Part shown: positions 1 through 10,955 of the stretch, piece after piece
How positions within the stretch are numbered: position 1 is the first letter of the stretch
How the letters are laid out: the number at the start of each line of letters is the position of its first letter
From: Auricularia sp. M13
Lineage: Eukaryota; Basidiomycota; Agaricomycetes; Auriculariales; Auriculariaceae
Assembly (NCBI GenBank): GCA_037042915.1
Contig: CM073198.1
Location: 4,030,001 to 4,094,000, forward strand
Length of the DNA stretch: 64,000 nt
Direction: 5' to 3'
Position numbers and translations under genes: made by a program
Notes under the pieces: model-generated
Databases searched by the model: none
The model's input: only the letters and a program-made list of their open reading frames with translations
Told to the model about the DNA's origin: nothing

Positions 1-600
1 TCTCTTCACCGCTCAAAAAGAGCGAGGAAAGGGTGCCTAAAGCGTGCGGCATACGAAACAGCATTACGACCTGACGCTGCCCATAAAAGCCTGCCCGAAA
101 ACCCCCGCGGCGAGGCGTGCACGTAGTACAACGCGAGAAGTGTGGAGTGTCCAAACTCCGCACCCCTCCTCTGTATCCTCCGCTCGCAAGCCCAACTGCA
201 CGGGGCCTGTTCCATCCACGTCCGATGCCGACATTACGCGAGTGCACCACCATGTGCGCATACCCCGACGGAATCGCTTGAGCACCGAGACGTCCCAGCG
301 CGCATTCGCCCGCCAGCGCGGCGTGCAACCCGCGCAAGCACGCCGCCGCAAGCCGTGTGCAACCATGCCCCCGGAGAAAGCGATCCTGGCGCCGGCCCTG
401 CACCCCGCACGACGTGCGCTCGTCTTGCGTCCGCGGACACTCACGCATGGAGAGCGGCCGGACTGGCAGTGGGCGGCAGAGCCAGCCGCTCAAGTCAAAC
501 GGTTCCCGAGTCCCGTCAGCAGGAAGTGCGGCTGAGCGCACAGCGTCAGGCCGCCCGCAGTACCCGACGCGGACCGAGGTGCACACGACGCCGTCCGCGG
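1..600. other. non-coding lead-in to the repeat block
   Basis: No gene is recognised here. GC content rises steadily to the right, and open frames are present on both strands simply because stop codons are rare in GC-rich DNA. Nothing ties the left edge of the window to a telomere: no telomeric repeat is visible. Confidence 0.5.
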
Positions 601-2800
601 GCGGCTAGACGCCGCGCGTGCGCTGCGCCCAGCCGTACAGCGCGCCGCACGACGACGCCCGCCGCACCACAGCCCGCGCATGCGCGCGCGCAGCCGGCGG
701 CACCGGACGCGGCACGTGCGCAGCCGGCGGCACCGGACGCGGCGTGCGTGCGCAGCCGGCGGCACCGGACGCGGCACGTGCGCAGCGCCCAGCCCGTACG
801 CGTACGGGCTGCTGGGTGCGCCAGCGTGCACGCGTCGCGCAGAGCGGCTGGGGGCGGCCGACCGCGGCGCGCACGACAACGGCCGCCGCACCACAGCCAG
901 CGCGTGCGCTGCGCCCAGCCCGTACGCGCGGGAAGGGTGGCTGGCCGGCCGGCCGCGGCGCGCGCACGACGGCGGCCGCCGCACCACAGCCGCTTGTGCG
1001 CGCGCGCAGCCCACGGCACCGGACGCCCGCGCGAGCGCTGCCCGCTGGCGCACCGCGGGCAGCAGCCCGTACGCGCGTACGCGTACGGGCGCTGGGGCAG
1101 GGCGGCCGGCCGGCTGACCGCGGCGCGCGCGGCGATGGCCGCGGCACCTCAGGCTGCGCTGCGCATGCGCTCGCCCGCCACCGGACGCGCGCGTGCGCAG
1201 CTCCCAGCCCGTACGCGCGTGCGGGTTGCTGCCCGCGGTGCGCCAGCGGGCGCGCGTGCGGGCAGGGCGGCTGGGCGGCCGACCGCAAGACGGCCGCCGC
1301 ACCACGGCCCGCGTGTGCGCGTGCGCAGCCGCGGCACCGGACGCCCGCGCGCGCGCTGCGCCCAGCCCGTACGCCCGTACCCGCGGACGGGCTGCTGCCC
1401 GGGGTGCGCCAGTGGGCGTATGCGCGGGCGGGCTGCCAGGGCGGCCGGCGGCTGGCCGACCGCGACGGGCACCACGCCGTCCGCGGCGCTCGCCGTCAGC
1501 GCGCCGCCCCTGCCCGTACCAGCGTTACGGGCCGCTGCCCGCGGGCGTATGCGCGCGCGGGCGGCCTGGGCGGCCGGCGGCTGGCCGACCGCGACGGGCA
1601 CCACGCCGTCGCGGCGCACGCCGCCAACGCGCCGCCCCTGCCCGTACCCGCGTTACGGGCCGCTGCCCGGGGCGTATGCGCGCGCGGGCGGCGTGGGCGG
1701 ATACCCCGCCGTCCCGCAGCCCGTAGTGGCGTACGGGTGCTGCCCGCGGGCGTATGCACGCGCGAGCGGCCTGGCTGGCCGGCGGCAGGCCGACCCCGGC
1801 GGATACGCCGCCGTCCGCCGTGCGCGCGCCAGCCACGCCCACTGGCGCACCGCGGGCAGCAGCCCGTACGCGCGCACGGGCTGGGCGCTGCGCACGCGCG
1901 GCGTCCGGTGCCGCGGGCTGCGCACGCGCACACGCTGGCCGTGGTGCGGCGGCCGTCTTGCGGTCGGCCGCCCAGCCGCCCTGCCCGCACATGCGCCCGC
2001 TGGCGCACCGCGGGCAGCAGCCCGTACGCGCGTACATGGGCTGGGCGCTGCGCACGCGCGGCGTCCGGTGCCGTGGGCTGCGCGCGCACACGCGGGCCGT
2101 GGTGCGGCGGCCGTCGTCGTGCGCGCCGCGGTCGGCCGCCCAGGCGCACTGCGCGCCTGTGCGCACGCTGGCGCACCCAGCAGCCCGTACGCGCGTACGT
2201 GTACGGGCGCTGGGGCAGGGTGGCCGGCCGGTGCCGCGGGCTGCGCACGCGCATGCGCGGCCTGTGGTGCAGCGGCCGTTGTGCGCGCCGCGGCCGGCCG
2301 GCCAGCCACCCTTCCCGCGCGTACGGGCTGGGCGCAGCGCACGCGCGGGCTGTGGTGCGGCGGCCGTTGTCGTGCGCGCCGCGGTCGGCCGCCCAGCCGC
2401 TCTGCGCGCACGTGCGCACGCTGGCGCACCCAGCAGCCCGTACGCGGCGCACGGGCTGGGCGCTGCGCACGTGCCGCGTCCGGTGCCGCCGGCTGCGCAG
2501 CGCATGCGCGGGCTGTGGTGCGGCGGGCGTCGTCGTGCGCGCGTACGGGCTGGCGTACGGGTTGCTGCCCGAGGTGCGCCAGTGAGTGTACGCGCGCGCA
2601 GGGCTGCGCAACGCCCACCGGCAGGCCGTCCGCGGCGTGCACGACGCCCAGCGCGCCTCCAGTCGCTGCCGGCGCGCACCAGCCAGCGCGGGCTGTACAG
2701 CCCGTGCACGCGCAGCGCCAGCCCGTACATGCGTACGGGCTGCAGCCCGCGGAGTGCCAGTGGGCGACGCGCGGGCTGGGCGGCTGAAGGCGCTGATGTA
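601..2800. repeat. GC-rich satellite-like block, large imperfect inverted repeat
   Basis: The block is built from variants of units of roughly 130-160 bases that carry GCCCAGCCCGTACGCG, a CGTACG palindrome, GGTGCGCCAGCGGGCG, GGCGGCCGACCGC and GCCGCACCACAGCCCGCG. Left of about 1600 the units run in one direction. Right of it the same words appear as reverse complements: about 1210-1365 pairs with about 1881-2035, and about 648-682 pairs with about 2499-2540, placing the centre near 1600. Near the centre two copies of a 129-base unit sit in tandem, starting at 1441 and 1570. GC looks close to 75-80 percent, far above the rest of the window. Frames hundreds of codons long are open on both strands with only Ala/Arg/Gly/Pro-rich translations, so they are not taken as genes. 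Whether the block is subtelomeric, pericentromeric or a local satellite cannot be told from one window. Confidence 0.85.
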
Positions 2801-3234
2801 GCCCGCAGGCTGCGAGCGCGTCTCGCCGCGGTACTCCGCTGGCTGAAGAGGCCGCTCGGCCACACCGCCAGCTGCAAACGCCGGCACCGTCTGTGCCACG
2901 GTGCTGGCTGTAATTTCCCCTCAATGTAGTCGTACTTATTACCTCAATGTTAACGGACCGCGTAATAGTGTATTTAGAGCGAACAAAGATGAAAAATAAA
3001 GAACTTTGAGGATAGCATTGTTGGCCGACGGAGTCTGAATGACGGACGGAGCTTGTCTTTTCCCTCCCCTCTGCTGTGTCGTCGCCTTTGACCAGGCCGC
3101 TGTGTGAACACACTATTCTGCCTTTAACACCCGCTTGACGGTCTTTGCACGCTGTACAGGGTGCGCACCCTGTGTTTGTCTTCTCCGCGCTTGATGTCTA
3201 ACGCGCACGCCAAATAGCCGACCGTGACCTAACG
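2801..3234. other. transition from repeat block to the first gene
   Basis: GC content falls sharply near 2920. No gene is seen. The region probably contains the promoter of the oxygenase gene that begins at 3235, but no clear TATA element was identified. Confidence 0.4.
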
Positions 3235-5585
3235 ATGACTCGCCATCGCAAACGGAAGCACGGACAGCTGCCCGATTCGGTATGCATTCCCATTGAGTAG
3301 TCAAGTGCAAACAAATATGCTAATTTCAATTAGGATATCGACGATGGCCCGCCAGCATCTTCCTCGGGCAAAGGTGCCCGGGTCGTCAAGCCTGTCAAAG
3401 CGAAGAAGAGGCCGTCGTGGTGGCGCAAGCCCGACAGCGAGCTGACTGATGCTGAGAAGAAGCGCAAGCAGGACACACTGAACAAGGAGGCTATACTGGT
3501 ATTAATTTTGCTTTCTTGCCCCTGCATAGTCTGATAGTTGTATAGCTGCTTTCGCAACTGCATCCGCTGGCCGACGTTGCTCACCGTGCACCGCCGCGCC
3601 CGACGTCGTACTCTGTACCAACACCTGCCATGCCGGATGAAGACCTCGACTTCAAGGTCGTTGATGGAGTCGTCAAAGCTACGGCGGATAGGGTATGTTC
3701 CTTTTTTACGCATGCCGTCCTTTGCTTTCGCTCACTAACTACAGGCTCCCCCTCCTCCTCCGGGGAACGTCCTACACTTTGCAACGCTCTATGGTGGAGA
3801 AACCCCCGCATACACCGAGCGCAAGCTGCTCAACCAGTGGTGCAAACCGCGCATCACACAGTTCGAGAAAAATGCTGGTATGTTTATGCTACGCTTTTTA
3901 TGTGTTAATTTGTAACTAATCTATATACAGATGTTATATACTGCGACGTGAACCGCAACGAGTTGGCCGGTCGTGCCCGCACCCAGGAGCATCTCGCCGC
4001 CGCTGAAGACCGCGTTAAAATCATGCAGGCAAACCCTGACCGCTACGTGCCCATTTATACATCCACCATCGTCAAAGACTCATCGCGCAACCCGGAAGGC
4101 CTCGCTTTCTATTTTGCAACAGACCCCAAGGCGTTTGAAAAAAAGCGGTCCGAACTTTTGAAGGCGGGCAAAACTCTGACAGATGATGCGCTCGACGACT
4201 TGGTCAGGGAACTTCCCTCTACTACACATGGCTTACCCGTGAGTGTTAATTCATTGGGACGTCAGTTAGACTGACAAGGTGCAGTCAACGGTTCTGCTTC
4301 ATTTCTGCGAACTCACTCAAGAAGTTATGGCGCTTTACGTGCCTCCGTCAAAGACCCAGCGCATTCTTCACGTCACCGGGCCGGGGGTTTGAGCAAAGGT
4401 ATGTATGACCCTGTTCAGAATTGAATCGGCTTTGATCCTGCCAATGCTACAGGTCCTCCTGAAGTTCCGACAACGGACGACGAGTCCAGTTCCCACAACG
4501 ACGACGGCGGCACCAAGAAGAAGTCCAAGAGGAAGCCCAAAAAGAAGCCCAAGAAGAAGACCAAGGAGGGTGTCATAACGGAAGAGGGTACGCATTGGTG
4601 TTTCTAGACTAAGTTGCAAACTCATTTTCTGCGCAGACAAAGAATATGCGCGTCTGGTCCATGACTTCTCCTACATGGAATACGATCTCGACTGCGTGCT
4701 CCGCGAAACGTTTGACTTGAGTGAGCAACTCAGGGCCTTGGCTAACAGCAACATCGACATACCCGAGGAGTTGTATATGAAGTTCAAGGAGAGCATTGCC
4801 GTGCTTCACTTTTCACACTGCTGGCACGAAAACGGCAAAAGAGCCACCGCAAGTATTCTGGTCATTTGATCTGTTCTTTCTGAATATATTTACAGGATCA
4901 TATGACGCCTTCCAGCGATATGCATGGCGACAAGAGCAGCACTCGTCAAGGGGCCGCTAGGTCGTACCACGTCAACACGACTTTCGTCCGCGCTTGGATC
5001 GACCGTTGCTTTAAGGCCTGCGTGTCGCGCAAAGACTACAATGCGTACAAGAAGACATACGAGGCTGGCAAGGTTCTGGGTGACGACGTTCCTGGGCCAT
5101 TCCTGACACAGGTCGTCATCTGGAAATGCGACTCGCGTACCCATCGCGACTCCAACGACGGACATGGCGCGTGGTGTGTCACGTTCAACGGCGGCAACTT
5201 CGAAGGTGGAGTCATATATTTTCCTGACCTATGGTTGTGCTTCAGGTGTGTTGTCCTTTTATCCTATAAATTATACTGACACTCATTTAGATACAAACCC
5301 GGTGACATCTTGATCTTCAGGTCGTCAGACCTTTATCACTGCGTCGGCAAGTACAACTTTCCTGGACGCTCAATATTCTTACTTTCCCTAGGTCCATGGA
5401 AACCGAAGCCGATGAAGGCGGGAGACACCATCACCCCCGGTCGCATGGCCTTCGTATTCTTCTCTCCCTACAACACCATGAGAGTGCTGCGCGGCAAACG
5501 AAAGAATTGGTTCGTAGACACAACGGGTGGTCACTACGAGCAGGAGTACAAGCGTCGTCCGCGTAAGAAGCAGCGCACCAAGTAG
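3235..5585 (+). CDS. TET/JBP-like 2-oxoglutarate/Fe(II) oxygenase (possibly decaying)
   Basis: The product resembles the fungal TET/JBP dioxygenases, which oxidise 5-methylcytosine in DNA and spread in mushrooms together with KDZ DNA transposons. The C-terminal domain shows the iron ligands in THRDS (His-x-Asp), the GGNFEGGVIYFPDL strand, GDILIFRSSDLYH with the distal His, and PGRMAFVFF with the likely oxoglutarate-binding Arg. A basic KKKSKRKPKKKPKKK linker precedes it and the tail is basic. Proposed exons are 3235-3279, 3334-3498, 3546-3692, 3745-3877, 3931-4238, then exons near 4285, 4453-4587, 4637-4860, 4898-5245 and 5291-5585. Two junctions are awkward: the simplest splice into the exon at 4285 reaches a TGA at 4390-4392, and the junction near 4852-4898 needs a weak donor to keep frame. 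The gene may therefore be decaying or use unusual splice sites. No KDZ transposase lies beside it. Domain assignment is strong; intactness is uncertain. Confidence 0.75.
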
Positions 5586-5690
5586 ATTACGATTTGTATG
5601 ACTTGCGGTAACTTCCGATGATCCGAATCATGATTTGCGACCTGTGCACCACTTATAACCATGAGCGTCTTGTGATGCCCCCAATCCGCC

Positions 5691-6820
5691 ATGTTGCCTT
5701 CCCCCCGCATTCCCTGGGAGCTGCTGCTGCAGGTCCTCTTCCTCCTCGGCCCTCCTGAGATATATGTCTTTACGCTAGTATGTCACGAGTGTCACCACAT
5801 GGTCGAAAGCTCGCGTGCCCGCCTTTTTGACCTCTACGCCCTCTTGCGCCCCCTCGTGCCTGATGTGGACGAGTTCCGTCAACTGCAAGCCCGCACTGGT
5901 CTATTAATTTCCGGTTCGACGGCGCTACAATTTCTGGAGCGGACTTTCTACGAGGATACCGACTTGGACCTCTACGTTGGGGAGCTCGCGGCCTTTGTCG
6001 TCATCGACTGGCTGATTCATTACGGGTACACTCTGAGGTACCGAACGGGAAGCTCTCCTGACGAGCATCCGAAACTCGGTTTTGACTTTCTCAACCGCAC
6101 GTTTGGTCTGGATCTAAAGGACGACGTCGCTGCTTACTTCCTGAGGCCCGGCCAAATCCTGTTCAAATTCCAGAAAGGACACCTCAACGTGGATCTCGTC
6201 GTCGGTAGTGATACTGCGTTCGCTTGCATTCTTGACTTCCACAGCAGTACGTCCAAAATACCCATTCCCCATGTGGATATTGATTTTTATGACAGCTGCT
6301 GTGATGAACTTCATTTCCGCCTACCACGCTTTCTCTCTCTTCCCACACGCTACGTTCGCCAAGCGCTTATCTCTTGTCGTTCGCATGGAGGGCGGGCGCC
6401 GCATGCGACATGTGCTTAGCAAGTACGAGGGGCGCAAGTTTACAATCACTTACCGTTCCGAAACATCACCTGCATTTGCACCAGGCGAACGTTGGATTAG
6501 GGACCAGAAGTCGCCGTTGTCAGCTACAAGGAAGTATGGAACCTGGGTTCTTCCGCTACCGCCAATACCAACCCCTCCAACTGCGCTGTTCTGGACAACT
6601 CGCTCTTACGATCTACGTGGCTCGCTGCCATCGGGAGGTTCGACGCCTGAAGTATTGGTACCGGATGGGGTGGACCATGACCAGCCGGAGCGGTCTACCA
6701 GAACTATCTTACGTTCACGTCGAATTTACTACCAGTAACTTGTACTGCTTCCCGGACTCATTCGCGGAGCAGGTTCCTGAAACCAGCGACAAGAGGTATG
6801 TACAGCCTCCTCCTGCGTGA
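5691..6820 (+). CDS. F-box-like N-terminus, mushroom-specific protein of unknown function
   Basis: The first exon runs from ATG 5691 to about 6246. It begins with an F-box-like helix (PRIPWELLLQVLFLLGPPE) and continues into SGSTALQFLER and EDTDLDLYVGE, the hallmark of an expanded Agaricomycete family of unknown role. The GS...DLD arrangement faintly recalls nucleotidyltransferase folds, but activity is unproven. An intron of about 47 bases (donor GTACGT, acceptor ATGACAG) leads to an exon starting near 6294 that encodes VMNFISAYHAFSLFPHATF and a GERWIRD motif shared with the family. Beyond about 6500 the frame is not resolved: different short pieces with family-like character lie in different frames, so the end is approximate and the C-terminus may be spliced or damaged. 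It lies 105 bases after the oxygenase gene on the same strand. Confidence 0.6.
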
Positions 6821-7551
6821 GCAGTCCTGACGCCTCACACAGTTTAGATGAAGAGATAGCATTATATACCGGAATCTCTGTGTAACTTTCCAAAACTGTA
6901 CCTGAAAATAGGTAGCGGGATTTGCCCTGAAAGGGCCCTTGGGGCGTTATGTTTCTCGATATCAGGCCCAGACGACAATGCCGAGGTCATGCAGCCGCGA
7001 GCAGAGGGCACTGAAGACCGGAGCGGGACGATACTGGCTGATATGCCGAGCTCGCGGAAAGAACTAATGATGTCGTTCCAAGAGTCAATCATCTAATGTA
7101 CGAGGCTGCAGCGCCGCCCTGATGTTGCACGAGGCCCGATGGATACCGCGAGGACCGAGGTGGACCAGCAATTTTCAAGACAGTGAGCACGCCGAGTCAT
7201 CACATGTAAGAAGCCCGTAGTTATAAGGAGCGTTGATACAGTTCCTTGTGATTGAGTAGCGGAACTCGGTACCATATCAACTTGAGTTGGAAGTTCGGGG
7301 AGGAGTGTTCAGGCGGGGATTGAAAACCTATTGTTTCTCTGTTTGCAACCGACACAACTAATTCGGTTGATAGTACTTCAATGAAATATGTACTCTTCAC
7401 TTGAAGTAACCAAAATATTCCTATATCTTTCGCGCACGTTTTCAGGAGTTACATCAGACAAATGACAGATGAGAGCACGTCGTACTGGTCACAAAGACTC
7501 TCAAGCAATGACTCCTCTTCCCATTCCAGCTCTAACGTGGACCTGTTCTCC
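6821..7551. other. intergenic, no gene seen
   Basis: No convincing frame or RNA gene is visible. The right part is the 3' flank of the minus-strand secreted-protein gene. Confidence 0.4.
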
Positions 7552-7887
7552 TCAAACGGTGATGGTGAGCTGCGCATGCCCGTTCGCGTCGGAGCATGTG
7601 ATGGCGCTCCAGAGGAACCAATCGCCATGGAAGCTCTGATCGTTGTCCGCCTCCTCCTCGAGGCACGTCTTTACGCTCTGGTCGGCGTTCGTGAAGCTGA
7701 CGCACATGTGACCTTGAGTCGTCGCCTGGTAGCACCCGCCGCCCTGGTTGATGAGGGTCGACGCCTCGGCTGCGGGCGAGTTGACGTCGATCCAGCGCCC
7801 AGCGTCGTTGTTGTGCTGGCAGTCACACTGCGCAGAGGCACCCGCGACGAGGGAGACGAGGATGAGAGCGATGGTAGAGAATTGCAT
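7552..7887 (-). CDS. small secreted cysteine protein, copy 1
   Basis: This single-exon gene encodes 111 residues. Residues 1-19 form a signal peptide (MQFSTIALILVSLVAGASA) with a likely cut before QCDCQHN. The mature part has six cysteines, in CDC, GGGCYQ, GHMCVSF, KTCLE and ITCSD, enough for three disulfides. It ends in GHAQLTITV. The protein is probably exported; its function is unknown, and in plant-associated or wood-decay fungi such proteins include effectors and surface proteins. It is nearly identical to the protein at 8672-9007 on the other strand and is transcribed away from it. Promoter sequence just upstream is also shared between the copies, so the duplication took the promoter along. 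Confidence 0.85.
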   Translation of the reverse strand: MQFSTIALILVSLVAGASAQCDCQHNNDAGRWIDVNSPAAEASTLINQGGGCYQATTQGHMCVSFTNADQSVKTCLEEEADNDQSFHGDWFLWSAITCSDANGHAQLTITV

Positions 7888-7960
7888 GGCTGATGGGTGT
7901 GTGGTGCGTGCGCTGTGAACTCAGATGAGATTCTGCAGGATCCGCACGTTGCTGAAGGGG

Positions 7961-7967
7961 TTTTATA
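7961..7967 (-). promoter_or_regulatory. TATA box of secreted-protein copy 1
   Basis: TATAAAA on the minus strand lies about 75 bases upstream of the ATG at 7887. It is followed by ATCCTGCAGAATCTC, also present, slightly changed, upstream of copy 2. Confidence 0.6.
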
Positions 7968-8597
7968 CCTCATACGCTCCATAGGCATAGATATTTTCGG
8001 GATACTGTCCCATTGTTGTGCCCGCTGTCAAACTTCAGCCGAAGACGCATGGGGAAACGCCCAGGGCAGAACCCTCCGAAAGTTGAGGTGCTGACTTTGC
8101 GATGGCCTAAAATTATGTAAAGCATAGTGCACATGTAAGGGATAGTGCGTCTTATGCCCGGTTTGAGAAACGCCCAGTGTGTAATCGACCGAAGTCGAAC
8201 GAGTTGCTGTCCAATATCACCGCCACAAGTCCACGACCGAGGAGTTATGTAAGGGATACTGCACATCTTCCCGCAAAGGTCACCTCTGCGAATCCCGCGC
8301 GCACCATGGCCGGGTCATAGCCAACCGGACACGAGCCACACACATGCTCGTGAATGGCTTTATACCATTCAATGTCTCAGAATATCTCAGCTTGTTTGCT
8401 CACCTAAGCGCCATCCCGAAGGAACCAGTTGGCAACTTGTTACAAGTGCTGCGGGCTCGGCATGAACGAGTCGGAGAGACTCCGTGCTGCACGTCCAGGA
8501 CAACCTACTGATCTTGTAACTGCGCTTCCAGGCGAGTCCTGACCGAGCCTTAGATAATGGGCGGTATTCTCAGGCTATTAATATGAATCCCAATGAG

Positions 8598-8604
8598 TAT
8601 AAAG
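8598..8604 (+). promoter_or_regulatory. TATA box of secreted-protein copy 2
   Basis: TATAAAG lies 74 bases upstream of the ATG at 8672 and precedes AATCCTGCAGAAACTC, the counterpart of the sequence upstream of copy 1. Confidence 0.6.
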
Positions 8605-8671
8605 GCCACTCATAAACCTACACAATCCTGCAGAAACTCGTCAGAGAGCTCGCAGCACGCACTCACAAGCA

Positions 8672-9007
8672 ATGCAATTCCTCACCGCCGCTCTCATCCT
8701 CGTCTCCCTCGTCGCGGGCTCCGCCGCGCAGTGCAACTGCCAGCACAACAACGACGCCGGGCGCTGGATAGACGTCAACTCGCCCGCGGCTGAGGCCATC
8801 GCGCTCATCAACCAGGGTGGCGGCTGCTACCAGGCGACGACCCAAGGCCACATGTGCATCAGCTTCACGAACGCCGACCAGAGCGTCAAGACGTGCCTTG
8901 GGCAGGAGGCGACCAACGACCAGAGCTTCCACGGCGATTGGTTCCTCTGGAGCGCCATCACATGCTCCGATGACAATGGACATGCGCAGCTCACCATCAC
9001 CGTTTGA
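8672..9007 (+). CDS. small secreted cysteine protein, copy 2
   Basis: A single exon encodes 111 residues: signal peptide MQFLTAALILVSLVAGSAA, then a mature region starting QCNCQHN with the same six cysteines as the copy at 7552-7887. About a dozen residues differ, mostly conservative and concentrated in the signal peptide and the KTCLGQEATND segment. This suggests a fairly recent inverted duplication with both copies kept intact. The 784-base head-to-head spacer holds both promoters. Function is unknown. Confidence 0.85.
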   Translation: MQFLTAALILVSLVAGSAAQCNCQHNNDAGRWIDVNSPAAEAIALINQGGGCYQATTQGHMCISFTNADQSVKTCLGQEATNDQSFHGDWFLWSAITCSDDNGHAQLTITV

Positions 9008-10239
9008 AGACAGAGCTTGTGACTGGCCCGGGTAACGGTCGCGGTTGGTTGGAAAAGGGGACGAGCTGTTGCGAAGAGATGGGTCCGCTTCTTCCTCCGC
9101 AGACATCGACCATGCCGCCCGGTCTTCTTTTTGTATTCCGTGGATACTATGTGTGCCAGAGTAGCCGAATATGTCGTTGTGCAAGTGGTATAAAATGTCG
9201 GCTACATACGCTGGGTAAAGGATTGCGTGAAGAATGCGAATAGGTTCATTGAAGTGACTGCAATGACGCCTAGAGCACAAGCCTGTTGTATTTAATCAAC
9301 CCGTGGTGTCCAGGTTGAGAGGGATCGCGATTTCTGAAATGCGTGCAAAGCGTGGCTGGCGACTCGGAGCAGCGAAAGCCCCGTATCGCTCAGAGGTAAC
9401 CAACCCATTAGCTGTACCAGGGAATGCGGCAGCACAGCTAAAAGGGCGAAATTTGCTCGCGGAAGAGTCCTGTGCGCGCCAATTGGTGTGCAGGGGCCGG
9501 TCTGCCAGGACGTCGGAGAGAAGGTCATCCGAAGGTTGATCAGGGAGGTACAGTGTGCCACAGAGTGCAACATACGGCGAAGGAGTTGACGTCCAGGAGA
9601 CTAGACCACATATGATTCAGTCTACCCGAGAGTCAATAGTGGCCGGGAAGAGCAAGGGGTTACCCCAGTTTGCTCGGAAGTCTCCCGGGCGCTGCAGAAT
9701 CGCATGAGGGAACGGTAACCTCGGCATAGTTTGTGGAGACATAGATTGCACAGTTTTAGTTGCAGGGAAGCGTGCAGAAGACGTGGGCAAGGGATGTGTG
9801 TGAGCAAAGATGGATCACTAGGAGAAGATGCGCTGGCATTGAGGGATGTCGCCTAGACAGTTGTCTGCCCTCGGATGCTGGTCTGCGGAACATATCCTAC
9901 TGGATTTGTTACTGATTCCTTGTGTGGCGGAGACTGAAGGGGTGTTGAAGCAACGAACAGCCGGGCAAGAAGCAAGCCAAAAGTGACTCCTTGGCGCACA
10001 CATATAGCAGAGACTATACTCGATGCAGAGTTGCCCGCTTCGTGGCAGAGTAATAGAAAATCAGGGAGGCCAAAGAGGTAGCCATTCAGAGCGTTGTAAG
10101 GTTCTAGACAAAAGTTCAGCGAATCGCAAGGGAGAGAAACGGCACCAATAGTCGGAGTTGGCCGCGACTGACGCGTCGGTCAGGTCCTTACGCGTCTCTC
10201 CTCAACCCTTCCGTCGCTACCACCGCACCCACCGCCTGA
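9008..10239. other. intergenic, no gene seen
   Basis: No frame with convincing codon structure was found on either strand. A stretch near 9870-9905 reads SAEHILLDL in one plus frame, faintly like the zinc-knuckle end of LINE RNase H, but it is too short to call. Confidence 0.4.
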
Positions 10240-10955
10240 ATGGAGTGCTCGTTCGCTCTGACTGGCAAGGGCTACGTGCTCATTGCCGCTGACATGACCT
10301 CTGCGCGCTCCATTGTCAAAATGAAGCACGACGAGGACAAGGTCAAGCCGTTGAGCCCGCACCTGCTCATGACCTACTCTGGCGAGCCTGGTACGTGCCT
10401 CGTAGCTGCATCGAAACTTCGAACAACTTGTTAATCGTCATCTTGTGATTTATTCTGCTGCAGGTGACACGGTTCAATTCGCCGAATACGTCGAGCGCAA
10501 CCTGCGCCTTTACCAAATTCGCAACCACCACGCTCTGCGCCCGCACTCGGCGGCATCCTGGATAAGGCGCACTCTGGCAGACTCGCTGCGCAGCCGTTCT
10601 CCATACTCAGTCAACCTGCTTGTCGGCGGCTACGACACGTCCGAGCACCAACCGCACCTGTACTGGATCGACTATCTCGGCACAATGGCCACCGTGCCGT
10701 TCGCCGCACACGGCTACGGCAGCTACTTTGCGCTGTCCTTGCTCGACCGGTACGTGTTGAATGGTATTCTTTGTTCAACACGCGGCTGACGGCGTTGTAC
10801 GCAATAGTTACCATAACCCCGACGGTTCGCTGGAGGAGGGCATCGCGGTTCTTAAACGGTGCATCGACGAAGTCAATAAGCGCTTGATTGTGGGTCTCGG
10901 CAAGTTTAAAGTTCGCGTTGTTGACAAGGACGGCGTTCGCGAGATTGAGCTGTAG
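10240..10955 (+). CDS. PRE1: 20S proteasome subunit beta type-2 (beta 4)
   Basis: This is a non-catalytic beta subunit of the 20S proteasome core, which degrades ubiquitin-tagged proteins in cytosol and nucleus. Exons are 10240-10390, 10464-10749 and 10808-10955. The product opens with FALTGKGYVLIAADMTSAR, followed by LSPHLLMTYSGEPG, DTVQFAEYVERNLRLYQIR, RSRSPYSVNLLVGGYD and IDYLGTMATVPFAAHGYG. It ends VRVVDKDGVREIEL, lining up with yeast Pre1 along its whole length. The position that holds the catalytic Thr in active beta subunits is not a processed threonine, as expected for this inactive subunit. Introns are 73 and 58 bases. A possible pyrimidine-rich promoter lies just upstream. Confidence 0.95.

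Noticed and set aside
142-2787. Very long open frames on both strands in the GC-rich block
   Set aside because: They arise from the scarcity of stop codons in GC-rich repeats. Translations are Ala/Arg/Gly/Pro low-complexity on both strands and follow the repeat units.
3235-6820. KDZ transposon around the TET/JBP gene
   Set aside because: Neither a transposase frame nor terminal inverted repeats could be seen in the sequence on either side.
9840-9960. Possible LINE RNase H end (SAEHILLDL)
   Set aside because: Only one short string resembles the motif. No zinc-knuckle cysteines in register, no reverse transcriptase and no tail were found nearby.
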